From Candidatus Competibacteraceae bacterium (GTDB lineage Bacteria; Pseudomonadota; Gammaproteobacteria; Competibacterales; Competibacteraceae), in the NCBI GenBank assembly GCA_007120095.1, contig SKOM01000179.1, positions 1 through 33,065 of the forward strand: 33,065 nt of DNA, read 5' to 3'. Numbering within the stretch: the stretch's first letter is position 1; the number at the start of each line of letters is the position of its first letter. The position numbers and the translations under genes were made by a program. Of this stretch, positions 8,855-16,226 are shown one piece after another. The notes below the pieces were generated by a model. It was not told the origin of the DNA. It did no database searches and saw only the letters and a list, made by a program, of their open reading frames with translations.

Positions 8855-10845
8855 TGTTTAAAAAAATACTGATTGCTAACCGCGGTGAGATCGCCTGTCG
8901 GGTGATAAAAACCGCGCGAAAAATGGGCATTGCTACTGTAGCGGTATGTTCTGATGTGGATCGGGATGCTTTGCATGTGCAACTGGCGGATGAATCGGTC
9001 TTTATTGGCCCTTCACCCTCGGCGCAAAGTTATCTGCGCATGGAGCGGATCGTCCAGGCGTGCCAGGATACCGGCGCGGAAGCGGTACATCCCGGTTATG
9101 GCTTTTTGTCGGAAAACCCACGGTTTACTCAAGCATTAGATCAGGCCGGTATTGTCTTCATCGGGCCTAATGTCCGGGCTTTGGAAATCATGGGCGATAA
9201 AATCGCCTCCAAGAAACTGGCCATCGAAGCCGGTGTGAATACCGTACCGGGCTGTACCGATGTGGTTCGTGATCCCGATGACGCAGTGCGCATCGCCCGC
9301 GATATCGGTTTTCCCGTTATGCTTAAAGCCAGCGCTGGCGGTGGCGGCAAGGGCATTCGTTTAGCCTGGACCGAAGCCGAATGCCGTGAGGGTTTCCAGC
9401 GCGCCACCAACGAAGCTCAAGCCAGTTTTGGTGATGCGCGGGTATTTATCGAAAAATTCATAGAACATCCGCGCCATATCGAAATTCAGGTGATCGCGGA
9501 TAACCACGGCCAGGTGCTGCACCTTAACGAACGCGAGTGTTCCATCCAACGTCGCCATCAGAAAGTCATCGAAGAGGCTCCCTCGGCGTTTATTGATCCG
9601 GCAACCCGCGAGGCGATGGGGAAACAGGCGATTGCGTTAGCGCGGGCGGTGGATTACCGCTCGGCGGGTACGGTGGAATTCATCGTCGATAAAGACCGCA
9701 ATTTCTATTTCCTGGAGATGAACACCCGTTTGCAGGTCGAGCACCCGGTCACCGAGCTGATTACCGGTCTGGATCTGGTGGAGCTGATGATTCGCGTCGC
9801 GGCCGGAGAGCCATTGGGATTGACGCAGGATCAGATCGGCATTAACGGTTGGGCCATCGAGGCGCGGGTTTACGCCGAAGATCCCTACCGTGGGTTTTTA
9901 CCCGCGATTGGTCGCTTAATGCGTTATCGGCCGCCAGAGGAAAGCCGCCATGTGCGGGTGGATACTGGGGTTACCGACGGCGGCGAAGTGTCGATGTATT
10001 ACGATCCGATGATTGCCAAGCTCATCACTTGGGATCAGGATCGTGACAGCGCTACCCGCCAGATGCGCCACGCCCTCGATTGGTTTTACATCGGTGGTCT
10101 GGCGAATAACATCCCGTTTCTCGCCGCGCTGATGAGCCACCCGCAGTTTAAATCTGGCGATATCAGCACGAATTTTATTGCGGAACAATACCCGGACGGT
10201 TTCCAGTCGCCAGTGCCCCCTGAGGCTGAGCGGAATATTCTGGTTGCTGTTGCCGCAGCGGTGCATCGTGATCATGTTGATCGTGACGCGTCGATTACGC
10301 AGCAGCTCCCCGGCCATGAGCATTGTCCGGGTGACGACTGGGTGGTAGTGGTCGATGGTGTGCACTATCCGCTGACGATTCGCCGTGATGCCGCTGGGTT
10401 TACCGTCGAGGCCGCTCATCAAACGCAACCCATGCGGATTGACATCGTGTGGCAACTGGGCGATCCGTTGTTTGAAGCGCGTATTGATGGTGAGTTGGTC
10501 TGTGTGCAAGTTGAACGCGATGGGGTCGCTTATCAGTTATTCCATCACAGTTTCTGCATCAAGGCGCTGGTATTGACTCCAAGTGTGGCCGAGTACCAAA
10601 AGCGCATGTTGGACAAACCGGCACCGGATCTCAGCAAATACCTGCTCTCGCCTATGCCGGGCTTATTAGTGCAGATGCTGGTCAAACCGGGTGAAGAGGT
10701 GAAAGCCGGGCAGGATTTAGCCATTATTGAAGCGATGAAAATGGAAAATGTGCTGCGTGCTGCCCGCGATGGTACCGTGAGTCAAGTACGGGTTGAAGCG
10801 GGTGCCAGTTTGTCAGTGGATCAGGTCATTATTGAGTTCACATGA
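8854..10845 (+). CDS. pccA: propionyl-CoA carboxylase alpha subunit (biotin carboxylase plus biotin carrier)
   Basis: The 663-residue protein begins FKKILIANRGEIACRVI after the ATG, the classic biotin carboxylase start. It then carries the ATP-grasp glycine-rich loop KASAGGGGKGI, the EMNTRLQVEHPVTE active-site region and, at the C-terminus, a biotinyl domain with EAMKMEN whose Lys629 is the biotinylation site. It carboxylates biotin with ATP and bicarbonate and forms the alpha-beta complex with PccB. The ATG overlaps the pccB stop (TGATG) and its own stop overlaps the meaB start (ATGA), showing coupling. The region between the two domains (about residues 450-580) matches the linker (BT) domain of PCC alpha chains in size. 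Confidence 0.95.
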   Translation: MFKKILIANRGEIACRVIKTARKMGIATVAVCSDVDRDALHVQLADESVFIGPSPSAQSYLRMERIVQACQDTGAEAVHPGYGFLSENPRFTQALDQAGIVFIGPNVRALEIMGDKIASKKLAIEAGVNTVPGCTDVVRDPDDAVRIARDIGFPVMLKASAGGGGKGIRLAWTEAECREGFQRATNEAQASFGDARVFIEKFIEHPRHIEIQVIADNHGQVLHLNERECSIQRRHQKVIEEAPSAFIDPATREAMGKQAIALARAVDYRSAGTVEFIVDKDRNFYFLEMNTRLQVEHPVTELITGLDLVELMIRVAAGEPLGLTQDQIGINGWAIEARVYAEDPYRGFLPAIGRLMRYRPPEESRHVRVDTGVTDGGEVSMYYDPMIAKLITWDQDRDSATRQMRHALDWFYIGGLANNIPFLAALMSHPQFKSGDISTNFIAEQYPDGFQSPVPPEAERNILVAVAAAVHRDHVDRDASITQQLPGHEHCPGDDWVVVVDGVHYPLTIRRDAAGFTVEAAHQTQPMRIDIVWQLGDPLFEARIDGELVCVQVERDGVAYQLFHHSFCIKALVLTPSVAEYQKRMLDKPAPDLSKYLLSPMPGLLVQMLVKPGEEVKAGQDLAIIEAMKMENVLRAARDGTVSQVRVEAGASLSVDQVIIEFT

Positions 10846-11831
10846 GTGCCGTTAATGACCATCAGGTGCTGGCCGCGTCAGTGCGCAGCGGCCAGCGGCG
10901 TGCTTTGGCACGGTCGATTACCCTGATCGAATCCAGTCGCCGTGCTGATCAAGACATCGCCGAAGCGTTGCTCACTGAGCTGTTGCCGGATACCGGCAAC
11001 AGCATCCGCCTGGCGATTTCCGGTTCGCCGGGGGTGGGCAAATAGACGTTCATCGAAGCGTTTGGTCTCCATCTGGTTGAGCACGGTCACCGCGTTGCCG
11101 TGTTAGCGATCGATCCCAGCTCAGCACGCAGTGGCGGGTCAATTCTCGGTGATAAAACCCGCATGGAACAACTGACCCGCCGACCGGAAGCGTTTATCCG
11201 TCCCTCGCCGGCGGGGCGTACCCTCGGCGGTGTGGCGCGGCGTACCCGTGAGGCCATGCTGGTCTGTGAAGCTGCGGGGTTTGACGTGATCATTGTCGAA
11301 ACCGTGGGGGTGGGTCAGTCCGAGACGTTGGCTGCTGAGATGACCGATATGTTTTTGCTGCTGCTGCCGCCTGGGGGCGGTGACGATTTGCAGGGCATTA
11401 AACGCGGTATTATGGAGCTGGCGGATTTAGTCCTGGTCAATAAAGCCGATGGGGATTTACTGGCCGCTGCCCGGCGGGCGGCGTCGGATTATGGGCATGC
11501 CTTGGGTTTGATGCAGCCGCGTTCCCGCAGTTGGCGGGCCGAGGTCAAGCTGTGTTCTGCGGCGACGGGGCAGGGAATTGACACCGTCTGGGAGAGCGTC
11601 TGTGCGTATCGCCAGGCGTTAGAACAGTCCGCTGAGTTTCAACAGCAGCGGGCCGGTCAGGCGCGTTCCTGGTTATGGCAGGAACTGCGCGAGGGGTTAT
11701 TACAGACATTTCAGTCCGATGTCGCCATCCGTGCAGCCTTGCCAGACATTGAAGCGGCAGTGGTTGCCGGGACTACCCCAGCACCGCTGGCCGCACGGGA
11801 ATTACTCAATCAGTTTTTAGCCCGGCAGTGA
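10842..11831 (+). pseudogene. meaB: methylmalonyl-CoA mutase-associated GTPase MeaB/ArgK, interrupted by an in-frame amber codon in the P-loop
   Basis: The frame from ATG 10842 to the stop before 11832 encodes a full-length G3E-family GTPase (329 codons), except that codon 68 (11043-11045) is TAG. It falls within Walker A, which reads GSPGVGK-stop-TFIEAFG; family members have Ser or Thr there, and one base change from TCG would explain it. Downstream the protein is intact: VAVLAIDPSS, the ETVGVGQSE region and the guanine motif LVNKADGD. MeaB protects and reloads the mutase with cobalamin. A restart at GTG 11100 would lack the P-loop and could not bind GTP normally. Possibilities are a recent nonsense mutation, a base-call error or readthrough. 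TAG also ends aceA, the dehydrogenase gene and the HAMP gene here, so general TAG recoding is unlikely. Confidence 0.88.
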
Positions 11832-11885
11832 TTGGCCGCTGAAGTCAGTGACGGTGGGTACAATCCAAGGAGTATGTAATTAATC

Positions 11886-12371
11886 ATGTTTATCAGTGTA
11901 TTAACTTTTATGGCCTTTTTTGCGGCGAGCGCTGCCGCCGCTGCTACAGGCTCATTGTTCAGTCCGGGCCAGTGGTATGACCGATTGGAGAAACCGCGCT
12001 GGACGCCGCCCAATTGGTTATTCCCCGTGGTCTGGACGATCCTGTACATCAGTATGACCATCGCGGCCTGGCGGGTGGCCTTTACCGATTCCCCCTTAGT
12101 GCCCCTGGCCTTGGCCTTATGGGCTTTACAGATCGCCCTGAACGCGCTGTGGACACCGGTGTTTTTCGGCCTGCAACGGCTGTGGGGGGGGCTGATTGTC
12201 CTGGTGATGCTGTGGGCGGCCGTGGTGTTGACCACTATTGCCTTTTTCTTTGTCGATGCTGTGGCCGGCTGGTTGTTTTTGCCCTATGTGTTGTGGGTGA
12301 GCACGGCTGGCGCCCTGAACTACGAAGTGTGGAAGCGTAATCCTGCCGCCGTACCTGCTGGCACCCATTAA
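11886..12371 (+). CDS. tspO: TspO/MBR family tryptophan-rich sensory protein
   Basis: The 161-residue membrane protein has five hydrophobic helices and the aromatic family signatures WYDRLEKPRWTPPNWLFPVVW and ALQIALNALWTPVFFG, with ALNYEVWKRN near the end. TspO proteins bind porphyrins and other tetrapyrroles and modulate stress or pigment responses; the exact role here is unknown. An AAGGAG lies at 11867-11872, 13 bases before the ATG, a slightly long spacing. It starts 54 bases after the meaB stop, so it may share the propionate operon transcript, a possible link to tetrapyrrole (B12) use that is inference only. Confidence 0.9.
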   Translation: MFISVLTFMAFFAASAAAAATGSLFSPGQWYDRLEKPRWTPPNWLFPVVWTILYISMTIAAWRVAFTDSPLVPLALALWALQIALNALWTPVFFGLQRLWGGLIVLVMLWAAVVLTTIAFFFVDAVAGWLFLPYVLWVSTAGALNYEVWKRNPAAVPAGTH

Positions 12372-12410
12372 ACTGTGCTTTACTAAACAATAGCTTGGGC
12401 AGTTTTTGAG

Positions 12411-12460
12411 GTAAGCGTTCAGAGACCTCCCCCAGCGCGGGGGAGGCGAGCGTCGCTTAC
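12411..12460 (+). other. nested hairpin in the tspO downstream region
   Basis: An outer stem of GTAAGCG (12411-12417) with CGCTTAC (12454-12460) encloses an inner perfect eight-base stem, CCTCCCCC (12426-12433) with GGGGGAGG (12439-12446). No T-tract follows, so it is not a classic intrinsic terminator. It directly precedes repeat copy 2. It could be a structured RNA leader, a transcript-end stabiliser or part of a repeat element. Confidence 0.5.
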
Positions 12461-12463
12461 CCT

Positions 12464-12491
12464 GAGTCTGGTCATCAGGGCTAACGACTAT
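12464..12491 (+). repeat. 28-base intergenic repeat, copy 2
   Basis: It matches 2214-2241 at 24 of 28 positions in the same orientation. In this copy CCCTGA at 12460-12465 and TCAGGG at 12475-12480 can also pair, giving a small hairpin that copy 1 does not preserve. The rest of 12492-12576 shows no gene. Confidence 0.5.
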
Positions 12492-12579
12492 TCGGTGCGC
12501 CAAATCGCTTAGGGGGTTCACTTTAGTAATACCTTCTGACTTCTTAATTTCCATACTATGTCGTTATTTTTCTTTGGTG

Positions 12580-12625
12580 GCTAACGCCGCAATCACGCGC
12601 CTGTCGAGTGCATTGCTTGGTTAGC
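12580..12625 (-). repeat. compact attC-like site at the 3' end of the C-N hydrolase gene
   Basis: Read on the minus strand, GCTAAC and GTTAGC end boxes enclose inner arms GCAATGCAC and GTGATTGC. The inner arms pair completely if one G is left extrahelical, the geometry of integron attC sites with AAC/GTT boxes. The hydrolase stop codon (12593-12595) lies inside the element, as is common for gene cassettes. At 46 bases it is shorter than most attC sites and the GTT box reads GTTAGCC rather than the usual GTTRRRY, so this may be a degenerate site or a chance imperfect palindrome. Confidence 0.45.
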
Positions 12626-13351
12626 AAGCTTCTTCACGCTAGCACTTCCGCTATGGGTGTCCAGAACAACCATCCCCTCTGACTCCGCATCTATCTGAGC
12701 AAGAAGCTCCCCTCGAACGTTCCAGGTTGCCGACTGACCGACGCTAAGAAAGTCGTCGCTTGGCCCGACACAGTTGGCCATGATCACAAACATATTGTGC
12801 CTTCGAGCAACAATGGGATAGTGCTTCATTGCTTTGGCTAGGCCTCCAACAGGTTTTGCAACACTAGCGAGATAAATATCAGAAGATAAGGCGGCTGCAT
12901 CGTCGGCATGATCCATTTGAAGTGACTCATAACAGATGGCAGGCGTTAATTTGAAGCCCTGCCTCTCCAGCAAAAGCTGCTCATGACCCTGCACGAAGTA
13001 GGGATGCTCATCAGGGTGCAGTTGTTGTTTTGCGTATAGGCGTCGAACTTCACCAGACGCGAACCAAACCATTCCGATATACACATCAGAACCAGCAATG
13101 ATCGGCATACCGACACCTATAATCAGGTTGTGGTTATCGCTGCACTCCTGAAAAAGATCAAGTCGGTGGTCGTCTATGTCGATAGCAAGAGAGTCAGCGA
13201 GTCGTGGTTCGAACCCTGTGAGCGAAAGTTCAGGGAAGAACAGCACATCTGCTCGTTGGTTAACGGCTAGCTCAATAAGCTCAAGATGCTTAGCACGGTT
13301 AGTTGCGAAATCGCCTGCTATTGGTCGAAATTGAGCGGCACACACCTTCAT
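12593..13351 (-). CDS. carbon-nitrogen hydrolase (nitrilase superfamily amidase)
   Basis: The 252-residue product has the nitrilase-superfamily catalytic triad: Glu41 in FFPELSLTGFE, Lys108 in YAKQQLHPDE and Cys140 in AICYES, on a short single-domain scaffold starting KVCAAQFRPIAGDFATNRAKH. It likely hydrolyses an amide or carbamoyl group in the cytoplasm; the substrate cannot be inferred. The ATG at 13351 is preceded by AGGA about ten bases upstream; a TTG at 13384 in the same frame would add 11 residues and is less likely. It stands alone between hairpin elements, its stop codon lies inside an attC-like site, and the C-terminus (AMHSTGA) is encoded by that site, suggesting cassette acquisition. 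Confidence 0.85.
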   Translation of the reverse strand: MKVCAAQFRPIAGDFATNRAKHLELIELAVNQRADVLFFPELSLTGFEPRLADSLAIDIDDHRLDLFQECSDNHNLIIGVGMPIIAGSDVYIGMVWFASGEVRRLYAKQQLHPDEHPYFVQGHEQLLLERQGFKLTPAICYESLQMDHADDAAALSSDIYLASVAKPVGGLAKAMKHYPIVARRHNMFVIMANCVGPSDDFLSVGQSATWNVRGELLAQIDAESEGMVVLDTHSGSASVKKLANQAMHSTGA

Positions 13352-13401
13352 AATCGAGTTCCTATCCAAACCTGATTTTTTCAAAGATTTGCTAGCGCCC
13401 A

Positions 13402-13435
13402 GTTTAACCGGCGCGGGCTTTGCCCGCGTCCGGTT
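13402..13435. repeat. long hairpin upstream of the C-N hydrolase, possible second attC-like or terminator-like element
   Basis: AACCGGCGCGGGC (13406-13418) pairs with GCCCGCG plus CCGGTT (13422-13428 and 13430-13435), a 13-base stem with a three-base loop and a single bulged T at 13429. The left end contains GTTTAAC (13402-13408), which matches the RYYYAAC box of attC sites, but the other end lacks a good partner box. It sits immediately before the intron-like stretch. Confidence 0.45.
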
Positions 13436-13447
13436 TCAAGCTGTTTT

Positions 13448-13500
13448 GTACGCCCAACATGGGCATGAACGTATGGGGTGAAAGTCCCCTGTATGAAGAT
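13448..13500 (+). mobile_element. possible 5' remnant of a group II intron
   Basis: The stretch starts GTACGCCC, close to the GUGCG-type 5' end of bacterial group II introns, has a small GCCCA/TGGGC hairpin (13452-13464), and then GGGGTGAAAGTCCCC at 13475-13489, a segment typical of domain I of these introns. No reverse transcriptase frame follows; the short-chain dehydrogenase gene begins within 60 bases. It would therefore be a truncated remnant. The call rests on memory of family sequences and short motifs. Confidence 0.35.
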
Positions 13501-13512
13501 CACCGTAACCAA

Positions 13513-13530
13513 ATGTACCGGATGTACCGG
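13513..13530 (+). repeat. perfect tandem 9-mer, two copies
   Basis: ATGTACCGG occurs twice in direct succession in the gap between the intron-like stretch and the end of the dehydrogenase gene. It may mark a rearrangement junction; it has no known function. Confidence 0.7.
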
Positions 13531-13555
13531 GAAACGGCGGTGGGCCGCTGCTACG

Positions 13556-14326
13556 CTACTGGGCCGTATAGCCGCCGTCGATAACCAGTTCAGAGCCGGT
13601 CACGAACTTCGATTCGTCGGATGCCAGGTAGACTACGCCCCAGGCGATATCGTCGGGCTCACCGACGTGCCCGATCGGGTGTTTTTCATCAAGCAGTTTC
13701 CGGAACGCTTCAACGCCGTCGGGGTGTTGTTTGCCGAGATCTTCGACCAGCGGCGTCCAGATATAGGCCGGGTGGATCGAGTTGACGCGGATGTTTTCGG
13801 TGGCATAGAACAGCGCGTCATTCTTGCTCATCAGGCGTACTGCGCCCTTTGAGGCGTGATAAGGGGGCAGATCGGCCGCCCCGATCAGGCCGTAGATCGA
13901 CGACAGGTTGACGATACTGCCGCTACCGGCCTTACGCATGTGGCCGATGGCGTGCTTGGTGCAGAGGAACACGCCGGTCACATTGATGTTGAACAGCGCT
14001 TCCCATTCCTCCCGGGTGACTTCGTCAGTCGGTTTGTTGACCCCGGCGATGCCGGCGTTATTGACGAGTACGTGAAGCCCGCCGAAGCGTTCTGCGACTT
14101 CGTCGTAGCACTGCCGGATGGCCTCCTCGTCGGTGACATCGACATGCCAGTAGTCGGCCTGGCCGCCGACGCTTTTGATTTCGGCCGCCACCGCCTTGCC
14201 GGCATTATCGTCGATGTCAAGCACGGCGACCACCGCACCTTCCTCGGCAAGCCGAATCGCTGAAGCCCGCCCGATTCCGAGTGCACCTCCGGTGACGACG
14301 GCTGCTTTTCCTGAAACACGATTCAT
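13556..14326 (-). CDS. short-chain dehydrogenase/reductase (SDR), classical type
   Basis: The 256-residue protein has the classical SDR pattern: TGGALGIGR nucleotide-binding motif (residues 12-20), Asp37 after the second strand suggesting NAD preference, NNAG (89-92), active-site Ser143, Tyr156 and Lys160 (YHASK), and the C-terminal GSELVIDGGYTAQ. Such enzymes oxidise alcohols or reduce ketones; the substrate is unknown, and cyclopentanol or glucose dehydrogenase-like names would be guesses. The ATG is preceded by a near-perfect AGGAGG (+ strand 14333-14338). Codons look somewhat more GC-rich than in the neighbours. It sits between the intron-like remnant and ampD, in a segment that looks acquired. 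Confidence 0.9.
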   Translation of the reverse strand: MNRVSGKAAVVTGGALGIGRASAIRLAEEGAVVAVLDIDDNAGKAVAAEIKSVGGQADYWHVDVTDEEAIRQCYDEVAERFGGLHVLVNNAGIAGVNKPTDEVTREEWEALFNINVTGVFLCTKHAIGHMRKAGSGSIVNLSSIYGLIGAADLPPYHASKGAVRLMSKNDALFYATENIRVNSIHPAYIWTPLVEDLGKQHPDGVEAFRKLLDEKHPIGHVGEPDDIAWGVVYLASDESKFVTGSELVIDGGYTAQ

Positions 14327-14472
14327 CAGATTCCTCCTAGGTAGTGATGCGAATAGGAGCCACCGGCATGCAGGTGGTTGTCGAAAGCCGCTCCATCACG
14401 AAATGTCGAGACTATAAGAAAAATAAACGGCCTTATTTCATGAGAACCAAATATACCGGAAAACAGTCAGGA

Positions 14473-14498
14473 TGTCAATTTGATAGGTGTCAATCTGA
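14473..14498. promoter_or_regulatory. direct repeats TGTCAATYTGA, candidate operator
   Basis: TGTCAATTTGA (14473-14483) and TGTCAATCTGA (14488-14498) are spaced 15 bases apart, in the 205-base gap upstream of the dehydrogenase gene. GTCAG and CTGAC flank the pair as an inverted repeat. This could be a regulator site for the dehydrogenase. Apart from this and a CCACC/GGTGG inverted repeat near 14360-14378 the gap shows no gene. Confidence 0.35.
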
Positions 14499-14531
14499 CC
14501 GGAAAGCCATCCGAAATTTATAAATTTGTCT

Positions 14532-15080
14532 TTAATGAGCAGCAAATAAACGCTGCCAATCGAAAGCCGCACCAGGGTCGGTTTTACGCCCCGGCGCGAT
14601 GGCAGCGTGGCTGGTGATGCGCTGTGGCGTAATCGCTGGATAGTGCTGTTGCAAACTGCACACGACCTTGGCAAGCGTCGCATATTGACGATCATCGTAA
14701 GGCCACTCATCCGTGCCCTCTAATTCAACACCAATCGAAAAATCATTGCACCGGCTACGACCTTGGAAACATGATTCACCGGCATGCCAGGCGCGGCGGC
14801 TGAAGGGCACAAACTGAATCATTGAACCATCGCGGCGGATCAGCACATGAGCGGAAACCCTCAGGGTGTGGATCGTTGCGAAGTAGGGATGAGTATTCGG
14901 ATCGAGACGATTGCAAAACAGATCTTCGATCCACGGGCCGCCGAATTCTCTCGGCGGCAAGCTGATACCATGGATTACCAGCAGATCGATGACCATGCCC
15001 GGTGGACGGGCGTCCTGATTTGGCGACTCACAGTAGCGGGCCTGCGATAGGTAACCTTCCGGCAGTTCGATGGGCATCAT
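14532..15080 (-). CDS. ampD: 1,6-anhydro-N-acetylmuramyl-L-alanine amidase AmpD
   Basis: The 182-residue cytoplasmic amidase_2 protein begins MMPIELPEGYLSQARYC and contains the zinc ligands in LLVIHGISLPP (His) and in SHAAIAPGRKTDPG (His and Asp), plus NDFSIGVELEGTDE with the conserved Glu. It cleaves the stem peptide from anhydro-muropeptides during cell-wall recycling and thereby lowers beta-lactamase-inducing signals in species that have ampR. ATG codons at 15080 and 15077 are both possible starts; a TTG at 15083 is less likely. It diverges from sppA across about 100 bases. Confidence 0.94.
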   Translation of the reverse strand: MMPIELPEGYLSQARYCESPNQDARPPGMVIDLLVIHGISLPPREFGGPWIEDLFCNRLDPNTHPYFATIHTLRVSAHVLIRRDGSMIQFVPFSRRAWHAGESCFQGRSRCNDFSIGVELEGTDEWPYDDRQYATLAKVVCSLQQHYPAITPQRITSHAAIAPGRKTDPGAAFDWQRLFAAH

Positions 15081-15182
15081 CAACCGTATCTCACATAAAG
15101 TGATGTGCTAGGATCAGCACAGCCGTGTTATTGGCCACAGAGCGTATCCAACCTAACTTCCCGCTTAACCTTTGGATGTCTT

Positions 15183-16202
15183 ATGAGCACGAGTGAAACC
15201 CCTACGGATCAATCCCCGACGCGCCCCGACCCCTGGACCCAAAACCCTAAAACCGAACCGCCCGCGCCCGGCAGTGAACAATGGGCCAAAGAGCTGGTAA
15301 CCAAGCTGGCTACCGATGCCCTGGTTGAAAAGCGCCGAGCGCGCCGTTGGGGCATCTTTTTCAAATTGCTGATCATGTTATACCTGATTACATTGTTATG
15401 GATAGGGCTGGGAGGCACTCAGTGGTTGAGCGACCTTGGTAAGGTGCGCCAGCATACCGCTATTGTCAATCTCACCGGCAGTATTACCGATGCCGCCGAA
15501 TCCAATGCCGATAATTTAGTCGCCGGTTTGCGAGCAGCTTTCAAGGACGACCAGACTGCGGGAGTGATTTTGCGGATTAATAGCCCCGGTGGCAGTCCAG
15601 TACAGGCCGGACTGGTATTTGAAGAAATACTGCGCCTGCGCGAGCTTCATCCGACGGTGCCCTTATACGCCGTGATCACTGATGTTGGTGCTTCGGGTGC
15701 CTATTACATCGCTGCGGCTGCTCAGGAAATCTACGCCAGCCCGGCGAGTTTAATTGGCTCGATTGGGGTTGTTGCCGGTGGATTCGGTTTCGTGGACACC
15801 TTGGAAAAACTCGGCATCGAACGCCGTTTGTACATCGCCGGTGACAACAAGGCCTTGCTGGATCCCTTCTCCCCGGAAGACAGCCAGCAAGCGGCGTTTT
15901 TCCAAGCCCTGTTGGATGAGATTCACCAGCAGTTTATCAGTGCGGTGCAACGCGGGCGTGGTGAGCGTTTGCAGGATGATCCCGAGTTGTTCAGCGGCCT
16001 GGTCTGGACAGGAGAGCGCAGTGTGGAACTGGGTCTGATTGACGGTCTGGGCTCTACCCGTTATGTCGCTGAAGAGTTGGTTGGTCAGGAGCGTTTGGTT
16101 GATTTTACCCGGCGCTTGCGGTGGACTGATCGTCTGCTACTGCAAATAGGTCGGGGTATCGGTGTGGGGGTGCTGGAGGAGGGACAGTGGCGTTTGCATT
16201 GA
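15183..16202 (+). CDS. sppA: signal peptide peptidase SppA, short S49 type
   Basis: From ATG 15183 the product has 339 residues: a proline-rich cytoplasmic start, one membrane helix at about 58-76, then a single S49 protease domain facing the periplasm. RINSPGGSPVQAG marks the oxyanion region, Ser171 in VGASGAYYIAAA is the nucleophile and Lys223 in GDNKALLDPF the general base. It degrades cleaved signal peptides and membrane-associated fragments. The length fits the short single-domain SppA form rather than the 600-residue E. coli type. A longer in-frame start at 15105 lies closer to ampD but gives an N-terminus unlike the family. Confidence 0.92.
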   Translation: MSTSETPTDQSPTRPDPWTQNPKTEPPAPGSEQWAKELVTKLATDALVEKRRARRWGIFFKLLIMLYLITLLWIGLGGTQWLSDLGKVRQHTAIVNLTGSITDAAESNADNLVAGLRAAFKDDQTAGVILRINSPGGSPVQAGLVFEEILRLRELHPTVPLYAVITDVGASGAYYIAAAAQEIYASPASLIGSIGVVAGGFGFVDTLEKLGIERRLYIAGDNKALLDPFSPEDSQQAAFFQALLDEIHQQFISAVQRGRGERLQDDPELFSGLVWTGERSVELGLIDGLGSTRYVAEELVGQERLVDFTRRLRWTDRLLLQIGRGIGVGVLEEGQWRLH

Positions 16203-16226
16203 ATTGTTAAGTATTTTTGTCAGGTA

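Noticed and set aside
9916..10509. Minus-strand frame of 197 residues opposite pccA
   Set aside because: It lies wholly inside the conserved biotin carboxylase gene and has no family features.
10842..11831. Genome-wide recoding of TAG as a sense codon to explain meaB
   Set aside because: TAG is the natural end of aceA, the SDR gene and the HAMP gene in this window, where family lengths are met at the TAG.
13478..14263. Plus-strand open frames of 124 and 135 residues opposite the dehydrogenase gene
   Set aside because: They are antisense shadows of a GC-rich SDR gene whose motifs and ribosome binding site are clear; they contain no recognisable domain.
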